Shown here one piece after another: positions 1 through 7,847 of a stretch of 7,847 nucleotides of DNA. The stretch is from Halothiobacillaceae bacterium (GTDB taxonomy: Bacteria; Pseudomonadota; Gammaproteobacteria; Halothiobacillales; Halothiobacillaceae). A model generated the notes under the pieces. That model was not told the DNA's origin. It did no database searches and saw only the letters and a program-made list of their open reading frames with translations. The translations under genes and the position numbers were made by a program. The stretch covers positions 1 to 7,847 of the forward strand of contig DRZW01000152.1 in assembly GCA_011380105.1 (NCBI GenBank). Reading direction: 5' to 3'. Positions within the stretch are counted from its first letter, which is position 1. Every line of letters starts with the position of its first letter.

Positions 1-30
1 AGTATGGGCTTAAACGTGGAGGGCGTGTAA
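1..30 (+). CDS. rplK: Ribosomal protein L11, C-terminal end only
   Basis: Reading from base 1 gives SMGLNVEGV followed by TAA at 28-30. This matches the usual end of L11 (E. coli ends in a similar SMGLVVED-like tail), and rplK is the expected gene directly before rplA in this operon. L11 binds the GTPase-associated region of 23S rRNA. Only the last nine residues are visible, so the identification depends on the short tail plus gene order. The GGAGGG at 18-23, which serves rplA, lies inside these last codons, so translation of rplA is probably coupled to termination of rplK. Confidence 0.85.
   Translation, partial: SMGLNVEGV
18..23 (+). promoter_or_regulatory. Ribosome binding site of rplA
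   Basis: GGAGGG lies seven bases before the rplA ATG at 31. It is a near-perfect Shine-Dalgarno sequence embedded in the rplK coding sequence. It fixes the rplA start and indicates translational coupling of the two genes. Confidence 0.85.
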
Positions 31-726
31 ATGGCTAAGCTAAGTAAACGCCAGAAGATGATCAACGAGAAAGTCGACCCCAATAAACAATATACTGTGG
101 GCGAAGCGGTTGATCTGCTCAAGTCGCTCTCTAAAGTAAAGTTTAACGAGTCGGTTGACGTTGCGGTGAACCTCGGGGTTGATCCACGCCGTTCTGATCA
201 GATGGTGCGTGGCTCTACTGTATTGCCGCGTGGCACCGGTCAAGACGTACGCGTTGCGGTATTTGCTCAAGGCGCTAATGCCGATGCTGCTAGAGAAGCG
301 GGTGCTGATGTTGTTGGCATGGAAGATCTCGCTGATGAAATCAAGCAAGGCCGGATGGACTTCGATGTCGTAATCGCCTCGCCTGATGCTATGCGTGTAG
401 TTGGTCAGTTGGGCCAGATTCTAGGTCCTCGTGGCCTGATGCCGAACCCGAAAGTCGGCACGGTTTCTCCCGATGTCGCTGAGGCGGTTAAAAATGCCAA
501 AGCCGGTCAGGTTCGCTATCGCACTGACAAAAACGGCATTATCCACTGCACTGTCGGCAAGGTTGACTTCGATGCCGATGCTATTCGCGAGAACCTCCTT
601 GCGCTGCTTGGTGACTTGATGAAGGCCAAGCCTAGTGCTTCTAAAGGTGTTTACATGAAGCGGATTACCCTGTCGACCACCATGGGTCCGGGTTTGAAGC
701 TGGATCAAAGTGATCTTTCTCTGTAG
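31..726 (+). CDS. rplA: 50S ribosomal protein L1
   Basis: The 231-residue product is close to the 234 residues of E. coli L1. It begins MAKLSKRQK, carries the family signature [10 protein letters not shown] at residues 132-141 and ends with the RNA-contacting TMG motif at 217-219. L1 forms the mobile L1 stalk on 23S rRNA next to the E site and takes part in release of deacylated tRNA. In E. coli the same protein represses translation of rplK-rplA by binding the mRNA leader upstream of rplK, which is outside this window. The ATG directly follows the rplK stop and has a strong Shine-Dalgarno, so the start is secure. The TAG stop at 724-726 lies in the loop of a long inverted repeat described separately. 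No residue looks defective. Confidence 0.97.
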   Translation: MAKLSKRQKMINEKVDPNKQYTVGEAVDLLKSLSKVKFNESVDVAVNLGVDPRRSDQMVRGSTVLPRGTGQDVRVAVFAQGANADAAREAGADVVGMEDLADEIKQGRMDFDVVIASPDAMRVVGQLGQILGPRGLMPNPKVGTVSPDVAEAVKNAKAGQVRYRTDKNGIIHCTVGKVDFDADAIRENLLALLGDLMKAKPSASKGVYMKRITLSTTMGPGLKLDQSDLSL

Positions 727-742
727 GAGCAAGATCACTTTG
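706..742 (+). repeat. 12-bp perfect inverted repeat around the rplA stop codon
   Basis: CAAAGTGATCTT at 706-717 is the exact reverse complement of AAGATCACTTTG at 731-742. The 13-base loop holds a further CTC/GAG pairing (719-721 with 727-729), and the rplA TAG sits at the tip. In RNA this would be a long hairpin ending rplA. The sequence after it (TGACTTTCTTTGG) is only mildly T-rich, so a strong intrinsic terminator is unlikely. A partial terminator, a processing site or a barrier protecting the rplKA 3' end are possible. The pairing is seen directly, while the role is inferred. Confidence 0.6.
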
Positions 743-753
743 TGACTTTCTTT

Positions 754-833
754 GGACTGCCTGACTCTAAGTCAGGTGGCGTCAAAGACCGCAGGTGCGA
801 AAGCTTAATTTCCTGCGCAGACGGTCAAAGTCC
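754..833 (+). promoter_or_regulatory. L10 autoregulatory mRNA leader (L10_leader type)
   Basis: Three helices can be drawn. An outer stem pairs GGACT (754-758) with AGTCC (829-833). A first hairpin pairs CCTGAC (760-765) with GTCAGG (771-776) around TCTAA. A second arm pairs GACCG (787-791) with CGGTC (822-826) and CAGG (792-795) with CCTG (812-815), leaving CGCAGA unpaired on the 3' side as an asymmetric bulge resembling a kink-turn. Motifs of the form AAGACCGCAGG ... CTGCGCAGACGGT before rplJ are typical of the known leader to which L10, or the L10-L7/L12 complex, binds to repress its own translation. The position immediately before rplJ fits. The assignment rests on my reading of motif and fold, not on a covariance search. 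Confidence 0.75.
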
Positions 834-867
834 CGATGTTTTCATGTCTGGGTGGCCGTGATGAGGG

Positions 868-888
868 CGATTTGCTAGTAGCAGATCG
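868..888 (+). promoter_or_regulatory. Hairpin in the rplJ leader, possible switch or attenuator
   Basis: CGATTTGCT (868-876) pairs with AGCAGATCG (880-888) over nine base pairs including one G-U, closing a three-base loop. GTTTTCT follows it at 889-895. It lies between the L10-binding fold and the rplJ start, where the E. coli leader changes accessibility of the rplJ start. The T-tract is short and the stem is not GC-rich, so it may be a translational switch element rather than a terminator. Confidence 0.45.
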
Positions 889-930
889 GTTTTCTAATAG
901 GGTTTTTCCCTGCAACCATAGGTAAAAGAC

Positions 931-1458
931 GTGGCAATTACTTTCGATCGAAAGAAGCTTGTTGTCGCAGAAGTCGCCGAGGTTGCCTCCAAGGCCTATT
1001 CAGCTGTTGGCGCTGAGTATCGTGGTCTGACAGTCGATCAGATGACCGAGATGCGTGTAAAAGCGCGTGAATCGGGCGTCTATCTTCGTGTTGTCAAGAA
1101 CACGCTTGCTAAGCGCGCATTAGCTGGTACCGAATACGAGTGCATGAATGAGGCCCTTTCAGGCCCGTTAGTGCTCGCGTTTTCGATGGAAGATCCTGGC
1201 GCTGCTGCTCGTTTGCTAAAAACTTACGCAAAAGAATACGAGTCGCTGGAAGTCAAGATGCTGGCTGTTGGTGGCGAACTGCTGCCGGCTTCTGATATCG
1301 ACCGTCTGGCAACATTGCCGACACGTGACGAGGCGTTGTCCTTGTTGATGTCAGTAATGAAAGCGCCGGTAACCAAGCTGGCACGCACGGTCAACGAAGT
1401 GCCTGGCAAGTTAGTACGGACATTAGCTGCCGTACGCGATGCAAAAGACGCGGCTTAA
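931..1458 (+). CDS. rplJ: 50S ribosomal protein L10
   Basis: The 175-residue product begins MAITFDRKK and has the L10 sequence GVYLRVVKNTLAKRA in its rRNA-binding N-terminal domain. It ends with the helical segment KLVRTLAAVRDAKDAA, to which L7/L12 dimers bind. L10 anchors the L7/L12 stalk to 23S rRNA beside L11 and thereby recruits translation factors. The GTG start at 931 aligns with residue 1 of E. coli L10. An in-frame TAG at 919-921 rules out an upstream start, and AGG at 920-922 is a modest Shine-Dalgarno. The GTG start and weak site fit a gene under translational feedback through the leader. The protein is ten residues longer than the E. coli protein, and all of the extra length lies in the C-terminal L7/L12-binding helix. 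Confidence 0.96.
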   Translation: MAITFDRKKLVVAEVAEVASKAYSAVGAEYRGLTVDQMTEMRVKARESGVYLRVVKNTLAKRALAGTEYECMNEALSGPLVLAFSMEDPGAAARLLKTYAKEYESLEVKMLAVGGELLPASDIDRLATLPTRDEALSLLMSVMKAPVTKLARTVNEVPGKLVRTLAAVRDAKDAA

Positions 1459-1495
1459 TTTTTCACCCATTCAAATCAATATTTAGGTTTTAATC

Positions 1496-1873
1496 ATGGC
1501 AGTTTCAAAAGACGAAATCCTCGAAGCAATCTCGAACATGACCGTTATGGAAGTGGTCGAGCTAATCGAAGCAATGGAAGAAAAGTTTGGTGTTAGCGCA
1601 GCCGCTGCGGTTGCTGCAGCTCCGGCTGCTGCTGGTGGTGGCGAAGCGGCTGCCGCCGAGCAGACTGAATTCGATGTCGTTCTGACTTCGTTCGGCTCTA
1701 ACAAGGTTTCTGTGATCAAACAAGTTCGCGAAATCACCGGCCTGGGTCTGAAAGAAGCCAAGGAACTGGTTGAAGGCGCGCCGAGCAACCTGAAAGAAGG
1801 CGTTGAAAAAGCAGAAGCTGAAGAAATCAAAGCCAAGCTGGAAGAAGCAGGTGCTTCAGTCGAGCTCAAGTAA
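1496..1873 (+). CDS. rplL: 50S ribosomal protein L7/L12
   Basis: This 125-residue acidic protein has the three classic parts. Residues 1-33 form the helical dimerisation domain that binds L10. Residues 34-56 are an Ala/Gly-rich flexible hinge. Residues 57-125 are the globular domain, with [19 protein letters not shown] at 71-89 forming the surface that contacts EF-G, EF-Tu and IF2. It is the only multi-copy ribosomal protein and is recruited as dimers by L10. The gene starts 37 bases after rplJ, with TAGG at 1484-1487 as the Shine-Dalgarno, and is expected to be co-translated and co-regulated through the L10 leader. The length is near the E. coli value of 121, with the difference in the hinge region. 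The alanine runs are normal for the family. Confidence 0.97.
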   Translation: MAVSKDEILEAISNMTVMEVVELIEAMEEKFGVSAAAAVAAAPAAAGGGEAAAAEQTEFDVVLTSFGSNKVSVIKQVREITGLGLKEAKELVEGAPSNLKEGVEKAEAEEIKAKLEEAGASVELK

Positions 1874-1887
1874 TTGGGTTTGATGGC

Positions 1888-1964
1888 AAAACCGACAAGT
1901 TCGATCTTTATAGAAGGCTGGTGGCGCTAATGCTGCCGGCCTTTAAGTGCTGTCGGACGTTTTT
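1888..1964 (+). terminator. Nested hairpin with T-run, probable rplL-rpoB attenuator / RNase III processing site
   Basis: An inner stem of twelve pairs (AAGGCTGGTGGC at 1914-1925 with GCTGCCGGCCTT at 1932-1943, loop GCTAAT, three G-U pairs) sits inside an outer stem CCGACA (1892-1897) / TGTCGG (1951-1956). After a three-base bulge the AAAA at 1888-1891 can pair into the T-run at 1960-1964. In E. coli the same intergenic position holds a partial terminator, which lowers rpoBC transcription relative to rplJL, and an RNase III cleavage hairpin. The structure here is positionally and visually equivalent. Readthrough must occur because no convincing rpoB promoter is visible downstream. The division between termination and processing is inferred. 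Confidence 0.6.
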
Positions 1965-1992
1965 CCCTGCGTAATCCCAATATAGTGTGCGC

Positions 1993-2020
1993 ATCGAAAA
2001 ACGCCTGATTGGCGATCGAT
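1993..2020 (+). promoter_or_regulatory. Small hairpin upstream of rpoB
   Basis: CGCC (2002-2005) pairs with GGCG (2011-2014) around TGATT. An outer ATCGA (1993-1997) pairs with TCGAT (2016-2020) across an A-rich internal loop. TTTGG follows. It could be a second processing or regulatory element in the rpoB leader. The rest of the 1965-2112 stretch shows no ORF and no strong sigma-70 promoter to my eye. Confidence 0.3.
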
Positions 2021-2101
2021 TTGGTCTGCGTCATTAATGGCTCAGGTCAGGCAGGGTGGTTATTTATCAGCCAACTGCGGCAACATTCAGATTGTCCCGA
2101 C

Positions 2102-2106
2102 GAGGA
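2102..2106 (+). promoter_or_regulatory. Ribosome binding site deciding the rpoB start
   Basis: GAGGA lies about seven bases before ATG 2113. This strong site, together with alignment of the following residues to the E. coli beta N-terminus, selects ATG 2113 over the in-frame GTG at 2056. Confidence 0.85.
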
Positions 2107-2112
2107 AAGCAG

Positions 2113-5100
2113 ATGAGCTACTCATTTACCGAAAAGAAGCGAATCCGCAAAGACTTCAGCAAACGCGGTGAAGCATTGCCGGTTCCACACCTACTCTCGA
2201 CCCAGTTGAAATCGTATGAATCGTTTCTACAACTCGGTGTAGATAAAAAATCCCGCCGCAATGTGGGTCTGCATGCTGCATTAGCATCGGTCTTCCCGAT
2301 AGTAAGCCATTCGGGCAATGCTGAAATTGATTATGTTGATTATTATATCGGTGAACCGGCTTTTGATGTGCGTGAATGCCAGATCCGAGGTTTGACCTAC
2401 TCTGCACCGCTGCGCGTCAAAATGCGTCTAATCATTTATGACAAAGATGCACCGGCCGGTTCAAAGGTGGTCAAAGATATCCGCGAGCAGGATGTCTACA
2501 TGGGCGAAATCCCGCTGATGACTGAAAGCGGTACCTTTGTAGTCAACGGCACTGAGCGGGTTGTCGTCTCACAATTACACCGTTCACCAGGCGTATTCTT
2601 TGATCATGACAAAGGTAAAACTGCCGCATCCAATCGGAAGTTATTTTCTGCACGGATAATTCCCTATCGTGGTTCCTGGCTTGATTTTGAGTTTGATCAA
2701 AAAGACATCATCTATGCCCGCATTGACCGTCGCCGCAAGATTCCGGCCACTATCCTGCTGCGAGCTTTGGGTTATGACAACCAAGAAATACTGGATCTGT
2801 TCTTCGACCACGATCAGTTCAAGCTAGATGCCGACGGCCAAGCTTATCTGACCTTAATCCCTGAGCGCTTAAAAGGCACCGATGCGGTCTTCGATATCGA
2901 AGTCGATGGCGAGGTGATCATCAAGGCGGGTAAACGTATCACTGCCAAGCATGTGCGTCAGATTAAAAAAGCCGGGGTTGAAACCTTACCGGTTCCAACC
3001 GAATACCTAGTCGGACGCGTATTAGCTCGCGATATTATCGATACCAGCAGTGGTGAATTAATCGCCAATGCGAACGATGAAATCACCGAAGAGATGATCA
3101 CCCGCATGCAGGTTGCCGGGATTAGCGAAATTCCAACCTTGTTCTTTAACGAGGTTGATTGCGGCCCGTATATGTCAATAACCCTGCGTAATGACCCCTC
3201 GACCACGCAATTTGAAGCGCTGATCGAAATCTACAAAATGATGCGCCCGGGTGAGCCGCCTACTAAAGAGGCTGCTGAAGGCTTATTCCACGGTTTGTTC
3301 TTCACCGATGACCGCTATGACCTCTCGGAAGTTGGTCGGATGAAGTTCAACCGTCGCTTGGAGCGTGGCACCGATGAAGGCCCGGGTGTGCTCTATGATC
3401 CAAAATATTTCTCGTTGATGGCTAAGGCCGGTGATGAAAAGTGTGCCCAGTTACTAGAGCAGCAGGGTACCGATCACTCCGATATCCTCGATGTGCTCCA
3501 AGAGCTAATTGCCATCCGTAATGGCAATGGCAAGACTGACGACATTGACCACTTGGGTAATCGCCGAGTTCGTTCAGTTGGCGAAATGGCTGAAAACGTT
3601 TTCCGCATCGGGCTGGTGCGGGTTGAGCGCGCGGTTAAAGAGCGTTTAACCCAAGCAGAGTCCGAAGCGTTAACCCCCCAGGATTTGATCAACGCCAAGC
3701 CTGTAGCGGCTGCTGTAAAAGAGTTTTTCGGCTCATCGCAGCTTTCCCAGTTTATGGATCAGAACAATCCGCTTTCGGAAGTGACCCACAAGCGTCGTAT
3801 TTCGGCATTAGGGCCAGGTGGTCTAACTCGTGAGCGTGCCGGTTTTGAGGTGCGGGATGTTCACACCACTCACTACGGTCGGGTCTGCCCGATTGAGACT
3901 CCGGAAGGGCCGAATATTGGTCTGATCAACTCACTGGCGGTGTTCGCCCGGACCAATAGCTACGGCTTTTTGGAGACACCGTACCATCGGGTTGAAAACG
4001 GTGTGGTTAGCAGCGAGATCGACTGGCTCTCAGCCTATGAAGAAGAAAAATTCACCATCGCCCAAGCCAACGCGCCCTTAGATGATCAAGGCCGGTTTAA
4101 GGGTGAATTGATCTCAGCGCGTAAGTCCGGTGAGTTTCTGCTCGCTGACCCTAAAGAAATCCAGTATATCGATGTCTCACCTAAGCAGATCGTTTCTGCG
4201 GCCGCGGCGATGATTCCGTTTTTGGAGCATGATGATGCCAACCGCGCCCTGATGGGGTCAAACATGCAACGCCAGGCGGTGCCTACATTGCGCGCTGAGA
4301 AGCCGCTGGTCGGTACCGGTATTGAGCGCACGGTGGCCAAAGATTCTGGCTCCTGCGTAGTGGCACGCCGAGGCGGCATAGTTGACCGGGTCGATGCGAG
4401 TCGCATTGTGATCAGGGTCAATGCAGATGAGGCCGCTCAGGGTGAAGTCGGTGTTGATATCTACAATCTGACTAAATACACCCGTTCAAACCAGAACACC
4501 TGTATCAATCAGCGCCCGCTGGTCAAGGTAGGGGATCAGATCGCCGCTGGTGATATTCTTGCTGATGGGCCGTCGGTTGACATGGGTGAATTGGCCTTAG
4601 GCCAGAACATGCTTTGTGCGTTCATGCCGTGGAATGGTTACAACTTCGAAGACTCCATCCTACTCTCCGAGCGGGTAGTGCGCGAAGATCGCTTTACCAC
4701 CATTCACATTGAAGAGCTCAATTGCGTTGCCCGTGATACCAAGCTCGGCCCGGAAGAAATCACCGCCGATATTCCGAACGTGGCTGAAAACCTGCTCAAT
4801 AAATTAGACGAAGCGGGGGTGGTTCACATTGGTGCTGAGGTGCGGCCTAATGACATCTTAGTCGGCAAGGTGACTCCGAAGGGCGAAACTCAGTTGACCC
4901 CGGAAGAAAAACTTCTACGAGCCATCTTTGGCGAGAAGGCCTCGGACGTCAAAGACACCTCGCTGCGAGTGCCGCAAGGTATTGAGGGTACGGTAATTGA
5001 TGTTCGCGTGTTTACTCGCGATGGCATTGAGAAAGACAGCCGCGCCCGTGCTATTGAACAATCCGATCTCGATGAGGTACGTCGTGATATTCAAGATCGG

Positions 5101-6288
5101 ATGCGGATTATTGAAAACGATATCCAAACGCGGGTTCGCGATCTGTTAATTGGCAAAGTCGCTGTTGGCGGGCCGGAGGGGCTGAAATCCGGCGGTAAGA
5201 TCACCGCAGCCCAACTCGATAAGATCGCGCCACACAAGTGGTTTGAGATTCGGGTTGAAGACGAAGAGGTTGCAGCCCGTCTTGAGGATTTCAGCGATCA
5301 GATCGCCGCTGAGCGCAAAAAAGCCGAAGCCCGTTTTGAAGATAAAAAGCGCAAGATTCAGCAAGGCGATGATCTGCAACCGGGCGTACTGAAGATGGTT
5401 AAGGTCTATGTGGCCGTTAAACGTCGCGTTCAGCCAGGCGACAAACTCGCCGGTCGTCACGGTAACAAGGGCGTGATCTCCATGATCGTGCCTGAAGAAG
5501 ATATGCCGTATATGGAAGATGGTACACCGGTTGATATCTGCTTGAACCCACTAGGGGTTCCATCGCGGATGAACATTGGCCAAATTCTGGAAACCCACTT
5601 GGGGATGGCAGCTCGAGGATTAGGCCGCCAGATCGAGCAGAAATTAAAGCTTGAACGTGCCAAAGCTGTAACCGAACTGCGTGATTTCCTCGAAAAAGTG
5701 TACAACCACAGCGATGAGGTTAAGCACGTGGATCTGGCATCCTTTAGTGACGATGAAATTATTGAGCTCGCCAAGAACTTGAAAGATGGCGTGCCTATGG
5801 GGACACCGGTCTTTGATGGCGCCCAAGAGCATGAGATCAAGCACATGCTCAAACTGGCTAACGTTCCGGAAGATGGCCAGGTTCAGCTTTACGATGGCCG
5901 CACTGGTGAGGCGTTCGAGCGTAAAACCACCGTCGGCTATATGTACATCCTCAAGCTGAATCATTTGGTTGATGACAAAATGCATGCGCGTTCGACCGGA
6001 CCCTATTCACTGGTTACGCAACAGCCGCTGGGCGGTAAGGCGCAGTTTGGTGGTCAGCGCTTTGGTGAAATGGAGGTCTGGGCACTGGAGGCTTACGGTG
6101 CTGCACACACCTTGCAGGAAATGCTGACGGTTAAATCCGATGATGTCGATGGTCGGAATAAGATGTACAAGAATATCGTCGATGGTGATCACCGCATGGA
6201 AGCGGGGATGCCCGAGTCGTTTAATGTGTTGCTCAAGGAAATCCGTTCACTGGGTATCAACATCGAACTGGAGCAAGACAACGACTAA
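2113..6288 (+). CDS. rpoB: RNA polymerase beta subunit
   Basis: From ATG 2113 the product has 1391 residues (E. coli 1342) and opens [15 protein letters not shown], as in other gammaproteobacteria. Beta forms one pincer of core RNA polymerase and half of the active-site cleft. Visible landmarks are the rifampicin region at 540-566, the segment [12 protein letters not shown] at 592-603, the active-site lysines K1111 and K1119 (E. coli K1065 and K1073) and the C-terminal [17 protein letters not shown] from 1307. All common rifampicin-resistance positions I could check (Q546, D549, H559, R562, S564; E. coli 513, 516, 526, 529, 531) carry the sensitive residue. Extra length comes from about 26 residues at 428-456 and a slightly enlarged insertion near 975-1087, which precedes the RKIQQGDD motif. 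Expression is probably reduced relative to rplJL by the upstream structure. Confidence 0.97.
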   Translation: MSYSFTEKKRIRKDFSKRGEALPVPHLLSTQLKSYESFLQLGVDKKSRRNVGLHAALASVFPIVSHSGNAEIDYVDYYIGEPAFDVRECQIRGLTYSAPLRVKMRLIIYDKDAPAGSKVVKDIREQDVYMGEIPLMTESGTFVVNGTERVVVSQLHRSPGVFFDHDKGKTAASNRKLFSARIIPYRGSWLDFEFDQKDIIYARIDRRRKIPATILLRALGYDNQEILDLFFDHDQFKLDADGQAYLTLIPERLKGTDAVFDIEVDGEVIIKAGKRITAKHVRQIKKAGVETLPVPTEYLVGRVLARDIIDTSSGELIANANDEITEEMITRMQVAGISEIPTLFFNEVDCGPYMSITLRNDPSTTQFEALIEIYKMMRPGEPPTKEAAEGLFHGLFFTDDRYDLSEVGRMKFNRRLERGTDEGPGVLYDPKYFSLMAKAGDEKCAQLLEQQGTDHSDILDVLQELIAIRNGNGKTDDIDHLGNRRVRSVGEMAENVFRIGLVRVERAVKERLTQAESEALTPQDLINAKPVAAAVKEFFGSSQLSQFMDQNNPLSEVTHKRRISALGPGGLTRERAGFEVRDVHTTHYGRVCPIETPEGPNIGLINSLAVFARTNSYGFLETPYHRVENGVVSSEIDWLSAYEEEKFTIAQANAPLDDQGRFKGELISARKSGEFLLADPKEIQYIDVSPKQIVSAAAAMIPFLEHDDANRALMGSNMQRQAVPTLRAEKPLVGTGIERTVAKDSGSCVVARRGGIVDRVDASRIVIRVNADEAAQGEVGVDIYNLTKYTRSNQNTCINQRPLVKVGDQIAAGDILADGPSVDMGELALGQNMLCAFMPWNGYNFEDSILLSERVVREDRFTTIHIEELNCVARDTKLGPEEITADIPNVAENLLNKLDEAGVVHIGAEVRPNDILVGKVTPKGETQLTPEEKLLRAIFGEKASDVKDTSLRVPQGIEGTVIDVRVFTRDGIEKDSRARAIEQSDLDEVRRDIQDRMRIIENDIQTRVRDLLIGKVAVGGPEGLKSGGKITAAQLDKIAPHKWFEIRVEDEEVAARLEDFSDQIAAERKKAEARFEDKKRKIQQGDDLQPGVLKMVKVYVAVKRRVQPGDKLAGRHGNKGVISMIVPEEDMPYMEDGTPVDICLNPLGVPSRMNIGQILETHLGMAARGLGRQIEQKLKLERAKAVTELRDFLEKVYNHSDEVKHVDLASFSDDEIIELAKNLKDGVPMGTPVFDGAQEHEIKHMLKLANVPEDGQVQLYDGRTGEAFERKTTVGYMYILKLNHLVDDKMHARSTGPYSLVTQQPLGGKAQFGGQRFGEMEVWALEAYGAAHTLQEMLTVKSDDVDGRNKMYKNIVDGDHRMEAGMPESFNVLLKEIRSLGINIELEQDND

Positions 6289-6298
6289 ACCAAACCGG

Positions 6299-7847
<1,549 letters not shown>

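Noticed and set aside
694..722. TTGAAG as a -35 element of an rplJ promoter at the end of rplA
   Set aside because: The hexamer at the proper distance (TTCTCT) is not a credible -10, and the region is better explained by the inverted repeat.
1597..1665. GC-rich alanine-coding repeat inside rplL
   Set aside because: This is the normal Ala/Gly hinge of L7/L12, not a tandem repeat expansion.
1981..1986. TATAGT as a possible -10 box for an rpoB promoter
   Set aside because: No acceptable -35 element lies 16-18 bases upstream.
2009..2037. TTGGCG at 2009-2014 with CATTAA at 2032-2037 as a possible promoter
   Set aside because: The spacing is right but the -10 match is poor, and the TTGGCG is part of a hairpin. 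Too weak to call.
2056..2112. In-frame GTG at 2056 that would extend beta by 19 residues
   Set aside because: The added residues have no match to beta N-termini. ATG 2113 has a strong GAGGA site at proper distance and begins the conserved [10 protein letters not shown] segment.
5457..5852. Long minus-strand open frame opposite rpoB (131 codons), and similar antisense frames elsewhere
   Set aside because: These lie opposite highly conserved coding sequence and their translations show no recognisable protein. They are shadow frames.

Overview
The window is the ribosomal-protein / RNA-polymerase operon of a gammaproteobacterium, with all genes on the + strand: the last 10 codons of rplK, then rplA (L1), rplJ (L10), rplL (L7/L12), rpoB (beta) and the first part of rpoC (beta'), which runs off the right edge. 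Family assignments rest on direct motif reading: the L1 [10 protein letters not shown] and TMG motifs, the Ala/Gly hinge of L7/L12, the rifampicin pocket and active-site lysines of beta, and the zinc cysteines and NADFDGD motif of beta'. The beta and beta' sequences resemble those of Escherichia and Pseudomonas, and beta carries the large insertion before the ITQGDD-type motif seen in proteobacteria. I cannot name the genus.

Layout: rplK ends at 30 and rplA starts at the next base, so the two are tightly coupled. The 204-base rplA-rplJ gap looks like the L10 autoregulatory leader, preceded by a 12-bp inverted repeat that brackets the rplA stop codon. rplJ starts with GTG and is followed 37 bases later by rplL. 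The 239-base rplL-rpoB gap has a 12-bp hairpin nested in an outer stem that leads into a T-run, at the place where the E. coli operon has its attenuator and RNase III site. rpoB begins at ATG 2113 behind a strong Shine-Dalgarno. A 68-base gap with one hairpin separates rpoB from rpoC.

The main anomaly is in rpoC. The reading frame stops at 7263-7265 after 302 codons, but the homologous sequence continues in another frame from 7244 to the edge. One base is missing near 7240-7243. Restoring it places the catalytic aspartates at 460, 462 and 464, which is E. coli numbering. Because rpoC is essential, a sequencing or assembly error is the simplest explanation. A real mutation or recoding is less likely.

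Functionally, L1, L10 and L7/L12 build the L1 stalk and the GTPase-associated stalk of the 50S subunit, and beta and beta' form the RNA polymerase core. RNA structures in the gaps probably set the ratio of ribosomal proteins to polymerase subunits. I found no mobile element, CRISPR array, tRNA, rRNA or undescribed system. The points worth attention are the frameshift, the intergenic RNA structures, and lineage-specific insertions in beta and L10.
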